DNA of 64,000 bases, from the NCBI GenBank assembly GCA_025267735.1, contig CM046303.1:46017380-46081379 (forward strand). The letters are read 5' to 3'. A program made the position numbers and the translations under genes. This DNA is from Mactra quadrangularis. Its lineage: Eukaryota > Mollusca > Bivalvia > Venerida > Mactridae. Numbering within the stretch: the first letter of the stretch is position 1; the number at the start of each line of letters is the position of its first letter. Shown here in pieces: positions 45,601-55,985 of this stretch. A model generated the notes under the pieces. That model searched no databases. It saw only the letters and a list, made by a program, of their open reading frames with translations, and was not told the origin of the DNA.

Positions 45601-48371
45601 ATAACTTGTTTCAAAACTGAGCTAAAATAAATAAATACGTGTACTGTCAAATTCTTTATAACTGCAACTATGTATATTAAAAGTGAGTACAAGTCCTATA
45701 GTGAGTATTAAAATCAGCGGGGTTAATTAATGAACCGCATACAGTTGAATGAAATTTAACAATCATAAACTAAATTATGTCAATTCTTGATTTTAGACGT
45801 GGAATCAAACCCACAGATTGTGTGCTGTGTGGTAAATCATTAATACCTATAGCAATAAATGGTGAAAAACAAAGTCTATGTATATGTCCACCGGCGACTA
45901 ACTGTCGTCAATGTGATGATGATATTAAACGAAGACTTGAGAATGATGATGAACCAGGCTTTCAATATAAATGTCCAATACATGGAAAGGTATTGTTTGT
46001 TTAATGTACATATCAACACTTAAAAGAGTATTCGAATTTCATAGACCCTTTTTACATTGTTAACTGCAATTTGCTTAATATACGTATAGTTCAAATTATT
46101 ATATTATGCAATTAGAATACGTGACTAATGAATTGTTTGTACAATAGAAATCCGCTATATAGACCAAATAGGTTTTGGCTTTTGACAATGTTTATCTCAA
46201 ATGATTAATTTAAGAATGATAAGGTCCCTATATTAGGACCATTTCAATATTGAAACTATCAATTATAATAATCTTAAAAGCGGAACTTTACTTTATTATT
46301 TATAAAAAGAGCTTTCAAGCATATCACGGTCCAACAGCAAAAGTAAAAACCACAATCCACACAGGCAAAAAGCGATAGGGGAATGTTTTAGATTTTGAAA
46401 CTTTTGTTTTAAAAATAGGACACTTCAAACAAAAAATGAGAACAAGAACCTAATAGGTCTCCACCTTGTAACGGTCAGTGGCAAAACAATCACCACTGGC
46501 CTTTTACAGACTTGTACACGTTTGTTTTGTAAATGGTTTACAAAGTCAGCTATACTTATCATTAAGCATTGTTCTCCATTATTTCAGTATCGTCATTATG
46601 AAGATCAACTATTACAGTATAAATCCTGGTGTATGATATGGATTATTATATGTATTATACCATATGGTTTGTTGATAGTAGAATCTGGTATGAATCTTAA
46701 CTGGACATTCATGGCTTCACAAGTCTTCATTGCTCCATTTATTGTACCATTATACTTTACTGTTGGATGGGCTCGGGCTACATCTAAAGGGTTAATAGCT
46801 GGTACGTATTACTAGAATAGGGAATTAACTTGTTCCATCGTGTATAACAGATTATACCATCGGCGTCCGGCTCGGCTACGGTCGCCTATGGACTGTGCGT
46901 TATGTTTATTTCTAACATACTGAAATATTTTTTTCGACATTCTGACATATTGTTTTCAAGAGAACAATTATATAATATATATCATATTACAGCCTTTATT
47001 AAAGTTTGTACCCTTGAAATCATGTAGAACACTTTTTTAAGGAAACATTGAAAGCTATCAATTTTTTACCATTTTTAGCCATTACTATGGCTTCTACTTG
47101 ACTAGCAATTTTAAAGCTGTTCATGGCTGTACGAGTAACGATTAACGTTCATTCTGGGTGATAATGTCGTTCAGCTTAAAAAAAAAGTTCAAACTTACTT
47201 AAACGTATTACATTGTAAACAAGATTTTTTACCAATTATTAAATCAGAGGCGAGCGGAAGGGTCTCGAGCTATAAGCCTATATATTGTGTAGCGACTTTG
47301 GTTCGGGGCCAGGCTGAGTACCTTTGTGAAACATTTGATCACATGATAACTTCCTAGGTTGCATATAATACAGTTTATATCTTTAGTAGGTATATAAACT
47401 CTATAAATGTTCAGAAACGGAGTGCAAAACAGTAGTTCGTTAGCTTAACATTGAATACTGAATATTAAATTATAGAATTTTAACTATAATAGCTAATACC
47501 TTTCCGCTTGAACTCGTCTTCATTGCCATTAATGTTGTCATGGTCTAGCATGTCAACGGCAAATAAACGTTTTAATATTAAGAAAAAAATCAACAGCAAC
47601 TACGTATATTACTGCCTTTTTCCAGGAGGGATATCCGGTCTTATTTGTTCAGTGACAGGCATGCTTGCATATGGTTCCACGTATGAAGGTGGTCTAAATG
47701 ACTTCTACACTAATACAGCCCAAGATTTCAGTTTGCTGACCGGTCTTGTAGCCGGCGTGGTTGTAAGCACAGTAGTGTCCGTTATTGTTTCACTTTGTAT
47801 GAAGAAAGAGGATGTTCAAGTCGTCATGAATGAAGAGCCAGAGACAAGTGTATCAACTGTAATGAATGGCGTAGAAACGTCCTCTGAAAAAGCTCAAAAT
47901 AACTTGAAGAGCATTTCCGGTGAAATTGAAGTGGAGTGGCTAAAAACCATGTCGATCGATAACCCGCTCAAACCGTACCGTGAGCTATATAAGGAAGAGC
48001 TCAGTGAGATAAACGCAGGAAGAATTCTCACAGTATATCACATGGAGACAATCTTCAAGAAAACAAGATTTGTTTCCTATGTTGGTATTGCTTTTAGTTT
48101 CATCGTGTTTTTGATAGTGATACCGGTGATATCCCTGACACAAGAGGTGTTATCAGAGTCACAGCTCATTATCTGGGTGTCTGCATGTCAGTACTGGTGT
48201 CTGGGTGCCACTTTCTTTGTTGTTGTTATACCGCCAGTACAAGAAGGTATACAAATATGGAGACAATATAAGGCAAATAAAGCTATAATTGGGGAAAACA
48301 TGAGTGATTTTAATACAATTATAACAGTGAGTTCGGAGGAAGTGAACACAAAAGATGATACGTCTTTATAG
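33677..48371 (+). CDS. DUR3-like urea/solute symporter (sodium:solute symporter family), 9 exons
   Basis: Multi-pass plasma-membrane transporter related to yeast/plant DUR3, which moves urea or polyamines coupled to cations; the animal substrate is inferred. Exons: 33700-33798 (or from ATG 33677), 34912-35055, 36599-36715, 39159-39255, 40849-41388, 44418-44583, 45797-45989, 46588-46801, 47626-48371, about 770 codons. Family marks: FDAGGRV, SQLLWPADFLQS, KVGISGSLYYT, RAPGAKTF, ARFGKPAHVLFCLVALFTNL, YLTFRSTSGIIFG, STGSGEVMSISSVLVYD. Phases agree at every junction. Inside 34912-35055 the frame breaks: one base is missing near 34946, giving TAG. It may be an assembly error, a null allele or a recent pseudogene; the other exons are intact. 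The N-terminus is uncertain: acceptor at 33699 or a start at 33677. Confidence 0.88.
33700..33798 (+). CDS. DUR3-like exon 1 (recognised)
   Basis: Encodes LNPLIEKHEMALLMLLGFAG then FSAMVGMGYNRIR, an N-terminal membrane helix. Preceded by ttatttcag, so it may be spliced from an unseen exon. The frame is also open upstream to ATG 33677 (MIVSDYFS), which would make this the first coding exon. Confidence 0.75.
34180..34613. mobile_element. hAT-type MITE, family 1, copy 2
   Basis: 434 bp, matching 8426-8859 over its whole length. Flanks GTTACCAG (34172-34179) and GTTACCTG (34614-34621) agree at 7 of 8 positions. In DUR3-like intron 1. Confidence 0.9.
34912..35055 (+). CDS. DUR3-like exon 2, with 1-bp frameshift
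   Basis: After the split Arg codon the exon reads HYIFKDFHSLM, then TAG at 34946-34948. One base further on, the frame reads VFDAGGRVSLSLTAVTVTSQ and continues LLWPADFLQSPTMASK. Homologues run straight through here. Acceptor tttcag at 34911, donor gtatag. With one base restored the exon length gives the correct phase on both sides. Confidence 0.8.
35056..36598. other. DUR3-like intron 2
   Basis: AT-rich, no gene seen. A weak tRNA-like box B (GGGTTCGTATATACC) occurs near 36310. Confidence 0.45.
36599..36715 (+). CDS. DUR3-like exon 3
   Basis: 39 codons, phase 0 on both sides: VGISGSLYYTLAIVLSVLVF, then a loop ending KTRAPGAKTFPQ, equal to the SGPFWY...APNAHT region of plant DUR3. Confidence 0.92.
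36885..37228. mobile_element. MITE-like element with CAGTCCCATAAA ends
   Basis: The left end ACAGTCCCATAAACATAAAA is mirrored by ATTTTATGGGACTGAGG at the right. The left part contains CGTACGGGCGCCGTGCG and GGACCCGTACG palindrome-like segments. The right two thirds are shared with 19765-19990. In DUR3-like intron 3. Confidence 0.75.
37769..38080. mobile_element. Long palindromic MITE flanked by TA
   Basis: 312 bp with inverted ends GCCTGTTCAATTACCCTAAA and its complement. The arms also share AACGTTTCGTAACGATACAT, CGATCGTTAAGGCAATGAGT and TCACTCATTGCCTTAACGATC, so it is nearly one hairpin with the turn near 37905. Bounded by TA on both sides, as in Tc1/mariner-type insertion. No transposase. 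Confidence 0.82.
38262..38543. repeat. Dispersed repeat with G-run and C-run, copy 1
   Basis: Starts ACGGATCCAGCATGGGGGG, includes AAGTCATTTTTAAGTAGCATG, and ends in a C10 run, then TTGGAACCGCCCCTGG. A second copy is at 56990-57260. The right end resembles the CAGGGGCGG ends of hAT-like MITEs, but the left end is not a clear match. Confidence 0.75.
38948..39043. mobile_element. 96-bp hairpin MITE with 8-bp duplication
   Basis: Ends CACAGGCGGCCGGCA and the complement of GTGCCGGTTGCCTGTG, with GGTCC and GGGACC also paired. Perfect 8-bp target duplication ACATTTAT (38940-38947 and 39044-39051). In DUR3-like intron 3; the size is near the lower limit for a MITE. Confidence 0.88.
39159..39255 (+). 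CDS. DUR3-like exon 4
   Basis: IAYARFGKPAHVLFCLVALF then TNLVITANLILAG, corresponding to the VKARWG...LATNVVVTAMLLLGG helix. Phase 1 at the donor. Confidence 0.92.
39256..40848. other. DUR3-like intron 4
   Basis: AT-rich. A GGACGGACGGGCGGACGG short repeat is at 40637-40672. GGCACGGACGGTTCCGAGTA near 39880 resembles CGACACGGTTCCGAGATAAA near 28628, perhaps pieces of one old element. Confidence 0.5.
40849..41388 (+). CDS. DUR3-like exon 5 (core helices)
   Basis: 180 codons. Contains GLGTTFYISYFNTALIFITA, GNYDESYLTFRSTSGIIFG, VFCDQANWQSRIAAKPREG and LGFLIGAFLWFAIPTPISF. Each has a clear counterpart in plant DUR3 (GGLKATFLASY, GNFRGSYLTMLSSGGAVFG, VFVDNGYWVSAIAARP, GYLLGGLVWFAVP). Confidence 0.95.
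41939..42093 (-). mobile_element. SINE family B, 3' half only
   Basis: GGGTTTAACGTCGTAGCA, CATATAACGGCGGTCAGTCAA and TCGTCAATGACTGACAACTG match the family B body on the minus strand. The tRNA head is absent, so this is a 5'-truncated copy. Confidence 0.8.
42094..44050. other. DUR3-like intron 5, unique part
   Basis: AT-rich intronic DNA with no gene recognised, apart from the short insertion at 43169-43247. Confidence 0.45.
43169..43247 (-). mobile_element. Hairpin mini-retroposon, copy 3
   Basis: Minus strand: GGCGCGATATGACC, GTGTTAGTGTGCCG, then ACCCAAACAAATAAACAAAG. Perfect 12-bp duplication TTGTATGAATGC (43157-43168 and 43248-43259). Unlike the other two copies it has about 24 extra bases ahead of the hairpin. 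Confidence 0.8.
44072..44306. repeat. 33-bp tandem repeat, about 7 units
   Basis: Near-perfect units beginning GAATACTGTGTAAGACG and ending AACTACGGCTT. Because 33 is a multiple of three an open frame runs through, but it is intronic (DUR3-like intron 5, about 110 bp before exon 6). Confidence 0.92.
44418..44583 (+). CDS. DUR3-like exon 6
   Basis: YITPFVVQTLLGKEGCFVFL, TLLTMTLMSTGSGEVMSISS and VLVYDLFKTHVKPF. The T/S-x-GS-x-E(L/V) segment followed by SSxxxYD is a DUR3 signature ([20 protein letters not shown] in plants). Confidence 0.95.
44652..45019 (+). repeat. 370-bp dispersed repeat R, copy 3
   Basis: Direct copy of 30479-30847, from ATCTCCGTAAACAGATATCC to GCGAGTAGGCGAGCGGAAA, in DUR3-like intron 6. 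It shows that R also occurs alone and is not only the arm of the 30-33 kb inverted pair. Confidence 0.85.
45202..45277. mobile_element. 76-bp palindromic MITE, copy 1
   Basis: CATTCTCGCTCCCAGAGTC at the left is mirrored by ACTCTGGGAACGAGAATG at the right, and GATTCTCA by TGAGAATC around the centre. Perfect 9-bp duplication AGGGGTTTA (45193-45201 and 45278-45286). Confidence 0.88.
45797..45989 (+). CDS. DUR3-like exon 7 (cysteine-rich loop)
   Basis: Encodes a hydrophilic segment with DCVLCGK, LCICPPATNCRQCDDD and YKCPIHGK: a CxxC, a CxC, a CxxxxxCxxC run and a CPxH, able to bind zinc. It falls where plant DUR3 has only a short cytosolic link between helices. Phases fit (one base in, phase 0 out). 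Confidence 0.9.
45990..46587. other. DUR3-like intron 7
   Basis: AT-rich, no feature recognised. Confidence 0.4.
46588..46801 (+). CDS. DUR3-like exon 8
   Basis: YRHYEDQLLQYKSWCMIWII and later WTFMASQVFIAPFIVPLYFT plus VGWARATSKGLIAG. This matches the ...[25 protein letters not shown] helix and the following loop of plant DUR3. Confidence 0.92.
46802..47625. other. DUR3-like intron 8
   Basis: AT-rich, no feature recognised. Confidence 0.4.
47626..48371 (+). CDS. DUR3-like exon 9 (C-terminus)
   Basis: Begins GGISGLICSVTGMLAYGSTY, has helices LLTGLVAGVVVSTVVSVIVS and VSYVGIAFSFIVFLIVIPVI, and ends at TAG 48369-48371. The long C-terminal tail with two extra helices is as in fungal/animal DUR3 relatives rather than the short plant end. 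Confidence 0.92.
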
Positions 48372-48461
48372 AAGGAAGATTTACCCAGAACGCCTAATAT
48401 ATATACTTATACTTTTGAAATCCATTTATGTGATTGTGACCTAGGTAAAAAAATATTTCAA

Positions 48462-48575
48462 CCGCTCGGCTAGCTGAGTCGGTAGCACACACGTCTACTG
48501 ATCATGGAGTTCAGTCATGAAATAATTTCTACGGCCATTGTCCCTCCTACCACTTATTCTAAATCATGTAGAGCA
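48462..48575 (+). mobile_element. SINE family B, head fragment
   Basis: CGGCTAGCTGAGTCGGTAGC (box A) then ACGTCTACTGATCATGGAGTT and the ATAATTTCTACGGCC body. Box B is deleted. Lies 90 bp past the DUR3-like stop, possibly within its 3'UTR. Confidence 0.75.
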
Positions 48576-48995
48576 CCCAACAGAATATATTGCCATGTGT
48601 TTTAAAATCTAGATTATTATAGTATTATATTAAAGTGAATATACAACATACATGTATAGTCATACTGAATATAAAGTCAATCTTGTGATACATATGTCTT
48701 TATTCCTGGTGAAATATAAGTTTTATTTTCATCGACGCTATTTAATTAAAAAATCGATTGTGCCATGTACTTTCTTTAGTATACATTTATCCAGGATTTA
48801 TACGTCTTTTTCATATCATCATTTTTTGCTATGCAATGCTCTAGTAGTGACCCATGCAACTTTTTTCACTAACATTTTTTTCTACCCACTGGACTTAACA
48901 CTTAAGTGCTATTCCGATACTAGTGACATATCTATTTGTAAGGTACTGTTGAGTTTTATTTTTGACAAGAAACTGTATTGTGTCGTACTGTATTT

Positions 48996-49001
48996 AATAA
49001 A
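48996..49001 (+). promoter_or_regulatory. Candidate poly(A) signal of DUR3-like gene
   Basis: AATAAA about 625 bp after the stop. Such hexamers are common by chance in AT-rich DNA, so the link is weak. Confidence 0.2.
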
Positions 49002-49445
49002 AAAACCATACATGATGTTTTTGTATCTTGTTGTGGGGAAACCCAATATCAAGTAGATAATTTACGTGGAATTTTGTCATAAGAGTTATTTCTGTTACGA
49101 CTCATTTGTTTTTAAAGTGTATAGAGGTAAATCCGATAAAAATATGATACACATGTTTGGAATATTGTGTCCCTTCATTTACCTCAAAAAGTAGATTTTC
49201 TAGTCTAAACAGAGACATATAGTATCTAATTCCCTGAGTCTAAAGCTTGCTATACCGATTTCTCAAAATTGGTGTTTATAGTTGCCCGACTTCTACGAAC
49301 AACGCACTACAGGACAAGTTAATCGTTCGAATTATGATATGGATAGACAAACGTCTTTTCCACTTTAAGGTATCGTTTAAGTTATGGCGGATAAATTTCT
49401 GTATACTGTCTGCACTGAATTTTGTGTCGATGATTTAGTTTTCTA

Positions 49446-49492
49446 GTTATCTCCCTTTGGTCATTCTATAAATCAACTAAAAGAGAGATAAC
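49446..49492. repeat. Short inverted repeat, GTTATCTCCC motif
   Basis: GTTATCTCCCTTT (49446-49458) faces AAAGAGAGATAAC (49480-49492), 12 of 13 bases complementary. Same motif as 12404-12471. Confidence 0.6.
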
Positions 49493-49499
49493 ATGCCTC

Positions 49500-52070
49500 A
49501 TTTTTTAGAACCAAATTTTAACATTCGAAACATTTCTAATTCCTGTGCTTGCCACTCGTTTCTTTGTGTGCAGTATATCTAAAACACGCAATGAATAATT
49601 TCTGGCGAAATGAAACAGACATTGGCGAAATGGAGATTGAACTGTTTACATATAATAGGCTCTACGACCAACTAACTATATCACTAAATTGCATGTCTTT
49701 TCCTTCAATAGACCGTGTCTATCAATATATCTAGAACCAGTCTTCGAATTTATCCAGTGGACCGAGTCCACTGAAATCACCATATATAGTGAACATCATT
49801 GTTAAAATATTTATAATCCAATACAATATGACAGTATATTTTTTTCGGTAAATTATAGTGTAGGCAGACAATATCGGTTTTAAAGGGGAGTAACTACTCC
49901 AGAGATTATAATGTAACTGTAATTGAGTTAAGTCCCTTAGTGCATGAACACAATGTCATGAACGCTCATTCCTTAATAGTAATTTTTCACTTTAAAGAGT
50001 TGTTTTGAAAATACTTCAAAATTGATTTTATTATAAACAACTTGTTCCAAACAAATCACCGTACTCATGGTGATGGGTACTAGGTTTGCTAGTATGTTGG
50101 GTAAGAAATGACAGACATCGTTATAGAATTGAAATACGGGCTTTATTTATAATGTCATAACAAACGAAAATGTGAACAATAAACTAGTCATAAGAAAATA
50201 ATGGGCAGAAAAAAACATTAATCAAGTTGATTTTAGGTATGTGCAAATAATAATAATAATAATCAGTGTACCAAACGAAAACTAACAGCCGAACGTAAAA
50301 GCTACTTTCTATGATTCTTAATCAGTGAACAGTCCAAGATGCTTCGCTATTCAACATAATCTCGATTTTCAACAAAACAGGCGAACGTGGAATTAGGCCA
50401 TGCCAAATTGGAATTTTGTTAAGCGTCAACTCAAGTTTGACAAACCTAGGTACCTATTCACTAAAACATACAAACAGAAAACGAAAACACAAATATAACA
50501 CGTCTAAAACAATACATTATATATATATTTGTATAAATGGAAAACATCATCATAGTATGAAACAATAGTCTGAACTACTTATGAATTGGCTAGTTTAAGC
50601 ACAGACTTAAAACATATGGTTTATTATAAAATGACTAGTGTTTTAACGAAATTGTCGTTATCGGATCCCGGAAAATCGGAATTATTTAAGAAAAAATCAC
50701 CTACAAATTTGGGTTTTTTTTATTGAAGACTAAAACCTACGCGCACGCGGACGCTTATCAAAATTCCGGTATGGCACGGCCTTATTGCTATCTGTGAAAT
50801 GATAAAAATGACACTTTAAGATTCCAAAGATGTAAGCATCTACGAGTAATTTATATCAAATAAAATTTTCAAAATTCAATCTAGCGATATTGAAAAGACC
50901 AAGCACTAAACGACACGCAATATATTACAGCGACCAAACAGACAATATTAAATTTAGTAAAAGGGAGTATCACAATTCAATCTCATTGCAGTGGGAGTGA
51001 AATGACGTCACATTTTTCTCGTATAAAAGACTGAAACGTGCTTGTATTTATTTTATGACTGTTTAAAGTAATAATGTGAGATATAGTCAACCCACAACGT
51101 TGTCAACCTCACGTGTGATCCTATAAATAAATTACCATTATGATAATAATAGTTTTTATTGAAAACCCTCAAATAAAACAGAACGTTTGAGTATGTGGGT
51201 GTTGCTCATTGTATTATTGATTGCCAGTGAGAAATACGACATGATGAGAAAATAATGAAGCGCTCTACGATTTGACCTGAAGTATTCGCCCAAATAGTCA
51301 ACCACTTAATTGCGTAGGACACTATAAGCCCACGTGGCTGAACAATACCGTTAGTCTCATTTGAATAAGTTGAGGGGAATACATAATTGTCAATTTTGAT
51401 AATTCAAAAACAAACAACATTAATTATTTTGTTGATGCCATAAAACGTTGATTTATAGAAGATTTAAAGTCGGTTATAACTGAATTTTAGTGGTGACGAA
51501 AGTAGCCACCCGCGATAGCCAAACCCGGATAAAAAACCCCACGTATTTCAAATAAAAATATCATTTTAACATAAAACGCGCCCTTCTGTATTTAATTTCA
51601 AGCGTAATAGGGGTTACATAAACCGATTTAATTGCGTCATACATGACGACCTTTGATATTTGGATAGGGAAAATATATCCATTAAAGCCGATATTGAAAC
51701 AAAATTCCAAATTTACTTGAAAGAATTGACATCTACCAAGAGGTATTATAATACTGGTATCAAATTCCATATGGACGAAGAATGTGATAAATGTTTTAGC
51801 AAATTTGTTAAATTTAAAGTAACGTATTAGGTTTTTGTATCGAGTATATAATAATTTGTTGGAGTATTTTGACTTTGTTAAACTGAAATAAACAGATAAA
51901 AATGTAGGTCATAATTTTAGTTTGAAGTCAATGCGTTCATGTTTCTAAAATTAATTGAATAATAATGTCTTCCTTGTCAGAATGACCTATATCGCTGTTT
52001 TAAAAAACCACACATTTCCTTTATTTCGTCGGTTCAATCTAAAACGTTGTTAATGGAAGTGTAGGTATAT
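49500..52070. other. Intergenic, no gene seen
   Basis: AT-rich unique DNA. Only short chance ORFs, none with domain features or splice-linked partners. Confidence 0.45.
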
Positions 52071-52075
52071 ATACT

Positions 52076-52168
52076 GGTTATAGACACAGGTCCAGAAAGC
52101 TAGGTTAGGTGTGCCGGTCGCTGTAAAATAACCTAAATTGTGTTGACAAGGCGTTAAACCAAGTATCA
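52076..52168 (+). mobile_element. SINE family A, 3' fragment
   Basis: CCAGAAAGCTAGGTTAGGTG, CTGTAAAATAACCTAAATTG and GTTGACAAGGCGTTAAACCA match the last third of family A in sense orientation. 5'-truncated. Confidence 0.82.
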
Positions 52169-52169
52169 T

Positions 52170-53990
52170 TAAAATAAGACTACTTTATGCTCCACTTTAT
52201 TTCCTTTGTCATATGAGTTTTAGAGCATGCCTGATTGAAGACATGCGAACACATAATTAAGACCTAAGCATATATAGCCCATAAAGAGTAACCTTGTGTG
52301 ACCAAAGGTTTTGTCGGGAGCAATTTAGCTATTTGATAATTTAACCCCTAATTATACGTAAAATTTTATCCGAATAAAGTATTTAAATGTTTTCCTAGAT
52401 TTTACTTTATTTGTCTAGTGAAATGTCCGAGTATGAACTCTTCCGAATAGAAAGAAAATAAACCTTTTAAGCAAGAAAGAGAAATTTTTGCCGAAAAAAG
52501 CATCCTCTAGCTAAAGGAAAATATGACTCCAAGAAAGTCCCTTCCAGGGGATCGGATATTTAACTCGGCTGAACACCGAATAAAATGCATCAAATAATAT
52601 TTCTTTGGAGCGCGAGGGAAAAGAAGTTCACAGAACGCGCTCACTAGCCGGGGGGCACTACCTCTCCAAAAAGTTTTCACCCAGGATACTAGGTTTTCAA
52701 GTAATCAAAGTCAAACACAAAAATCCGCCTATACTTTGTTTAAATCAGAGTAATCGGTGGTTTTCACTTTCAAGGCGACATTATAGCGAAACCACATTTA
52801 TATCACTAACAGGACACTGTACTATACTAATTAATATAATTGTCAATAATTGAATCTATCCACTTCATCACAAAATCTGAAACTAAACTGCGCTATTATC
52901 ATATCAATAAAATCACTATCACATGAAGGATAGGCTAGTCACAACTGTTGTTTGATAAAGTGTTTATTCCCAGAATCTATTTCTCAAGTATTTAAGTGTT
53001 TGTTTATCAAACCATGATCATTTTGCAAGCTAACTTTAGTATACAAGCTGAGCCTATTTCCGTTTGCCAAATATAGAATTTCCTAGTAATTTTGTACGAG
53101 AAACTTTGGTTAAATAACATAATATTTACTGATCAAATGGTCTACTTTAAGCCCCATTATCAAAAGTAACACTGTTTTTAGACTGCAAAGAAAAAAGTCA
53201 TTTATCTATTTCTAACACCTTTAATGAACAAGATTTGTTAATCAAATGCAAATATTGTGAAAGTAAATCAAAACAGAAAATAAAATTTGATTGTCAATAC
53301 TTAAAACAATAGTTTTGATCACGGCATAATCAAGATGAAGGCAAAACTGCTCCAAATTACATAGTTAAGCTCTAAAAACATTTGGATCAGGTTTATTTAA
53401 CATTAGAGTATAAATGAATATAGTGTGCCTCATAGTTGAACCTCATTTTTCACAACCCGTGTTTTTCACAAATGAGCAATGTGAAAATTACGTTAGACAT
53501 ATTTTTCGATTTTTAGTCCGAACGCAATTTTCACAACAAGGGTTAATATCATAGTAAATCTTAAAGTACATTGTTTATGATAAACAAAACTAATGTTTCA
53601 GTTATTTTCAAATATTTTATTTAGATGCTTAATGTCGCAACATGGACGCAAGATGTCGCAACCATCCTAAGGTCTTCAACAAGCCAGTATTGTGCCTTAT
53701 TTAACCACCTTTAGGTTCAAGCAACCACTCTAGCACATAGAGAAGCCATCTTAGAGTAAGCACACATGCCCCATGATAATGTTATAATGTCCGTATTAAC
53801 AAGTTTCGCATCCAAAGCAACCGCCTCGAGGTCCATAGCAGCTGCTCAAGCACACTTAGCAACAGTTCCATTGTCCATAGTAATTACTCTAATGCTTCTA
53901 CCAAACACTTAGGTCCTAGCACCCTACGTTACGCTCCCTAGCAACAGCACGAATATCCATGGTAACATTTATATCCATAGCAACTTCTTT
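52170..53990. other. Intergenic, no gene seen
   Basis: AT-rich. Between 53640 and 53990 short phrases such as AGCAACCACTCTAGCAC and CCATAGCAACTTC recur irregularly, a weak degenerate repeat of (CC)ATAGCAAC type. Confidence 0.4.
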
Positions 53991-53997
53991 CCAGCCT

Positions 53998-54090
53998 TAG
54001 TCGTTTTAGTGGAGGAGAGGGATTCAAACTAGCGACCCTTGGGACATGAAGCATGTGTTTAATCACATAACCCATTATCCGCCCTGACAC
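53998..54090 (-). mobile_element. tRNA-like SINE head, diverged
   Basis: The minus strand reads GGGCGGATAATGGGTTATGTG, then AGTTTGAATCCCTCTCC as box B. Probable SINE relic. Confidence 0.45.
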
Positions 54091-54099
54091 TAATATTTA

Positions 54100-55880
54100 T
54101 TTATAATGCATAGATGGCAACATGAAGATTCTGCAGTATTTCATATTTTGGTAAGATATACCGTCGGTAAAAAAAGGAGTTTACATGATAGGAAGGTGCA
54201 TGCATATAAAAACTTAAATAAATATGATTGTAGCTTATATAATTGATAAATAAATTTTAAGGTAATTGTATTGTCATTTATGCAAACATTTGTCAATTGT
54301 GAGTTTTTTTTGTGAATTGTAAGACAGTGGTCAATTTCAGAGGCACAGATTTCATTGTCAGATTTTTTACCTTCGCTCAATACTGTAATTTATATGTTGT
54401 ATGGATAGTAACAAAATTGCCTTGAAAGTGTCTGATAAAGCCTCAAGGCGGGCAAAATATTCGAGTAAGCAAGTTTGCCACATTGAACCTCATTTTTTCA
54501 CAAAACGTGTTCCCTTAAAAGAAAATAATGTACATGTATGACAGGTTCCAGGCCATGTATGTTCCGCTATCAGTTTCTATATTAGTGCCAATCTTTCTAT
54601 CTGAGCAAGTATAGATATAGGCGGAATTACAACCTACTAAGATCGGCTTTAACTATCAAAATCACTCATGATTCGTCAACATGTTTGTAAATGTATGGGT
54701 AAACCCCCTAAACAAGTCAATCATACAGAAAATAAAGTGATCAGCAATTTAAAACTGGGAAGTCATTTAAATACAAAATGTAGTATAATATTTGTAAAGT
54801 CCCGGATATTTTACAATTGTCATCTAATACAATGTAGTTTCAAATGCATGTATAATCATATGACAGACGACGTTTTTGTAAACACTCGTACGTATTGGTT
54901 AAGCAATTCACCGAATCAGGAAGTGCAAATGTACACTACAAGTATATGGAATAAAAAAACCTTGAGAAACTATTTGAATCTTATCTCTATTGTATAATCT
55001 TAAACTTGATTGGATAGCTAGGTTTGAAAGTGTTTGTTCATTTTGGTTATCTATCAATTTTGTTTGATCTGGAGTATTTGGGTATATTGTAGGGTTTTCA
55101 TTCTTGTTTTACTTCTGGGTTAATTTATGTCACTCTTTTCGAAGATCTATAAATCTCTATACGATAAGCCATTAAGTGTGTGCTACAATTTTTTAAACAC
55201 TCGTATGAACCAGAAATTTGACAAACTACATCGGTTTAGTTTTGGGCCGCGATTGTTACTAACTTGCTATTGTAATAAATGTTTTGTATATCCTGCACAG
55301 TTTAGTTTGAATACGACATAATTGCCAATACATGTATATACTAAAATTTTCCCTGGCCCGAAATTCCACCCTACCAACCATGCCTCTCGTCTATGGTTGC
55401 CAAGGCCATCATTAATACGGGCGTTGAATAATTCATTCTTATTTTGGATAACTCTGTCAAGATGAGATTCGTGTCTAAAGAAGTTGTCTCCCTTTAAAAT
55501 ACTGAAGAATTTCCCGCTGAATTTTTACAAGTGCTTTATTTATAAATCTGTTAACTAAAGTGATCGTTTTGCATCAGTAATGTTATTCTTTCGTTGCTTT
55601 TTCTGTATGTATGATTTTCCTAGAACATTGTCAAACTACAATTTATAAGCAATATTGCTTTAGTCATATGCAACGGTCAGTGAGTTGTCTTATCCCTGGT
55701 CACTTGTATTGTTCGATCCATAATAATGTCTTATATAACAATAAATATTAATATAATAATAACAAACTTCAAACTTGGTTAATTATGTTTTTTTAAGATA
55801 AGATCTCTTGAAGAGTGTGTCATTTCCTTTGAACGATCATGATGCGTTTACTATGTTTTTGTTGTTGATGTTATTGAGAG
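54100..55880. other. Intergenic, no gene seen
   Basis: AT-rich. An ORF of 109 codons at 54668-54997 shows no family motif, signal peptide or repeat and is not flanked by convincing splice sites. Considered chance. Confidence 0.4.
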
Positions 55881-55985
55881 ATGACTACTAATTACAGATG
55901 GTAGTTAAGGCAGGTTGCCTAAAAACAATATAACTTATATTATCAACACCATCAACGAGTCGTTCTGGTATAGATGTCATATTTA

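Noticed and set aside
48652..49056. 134-codon ORF after the DUR3-like gene
   Set aside because: Low-complexity Phe/Tyr/Ile-rich translation of AT-rich DNA, no domain, likely 3'UTR or intergenic.
54668..54997. 109-codon ORF, plus strand
   Set aside because: No recognisable motif, signal peptide or splice partners; length is compatible with chance in this much sequence.
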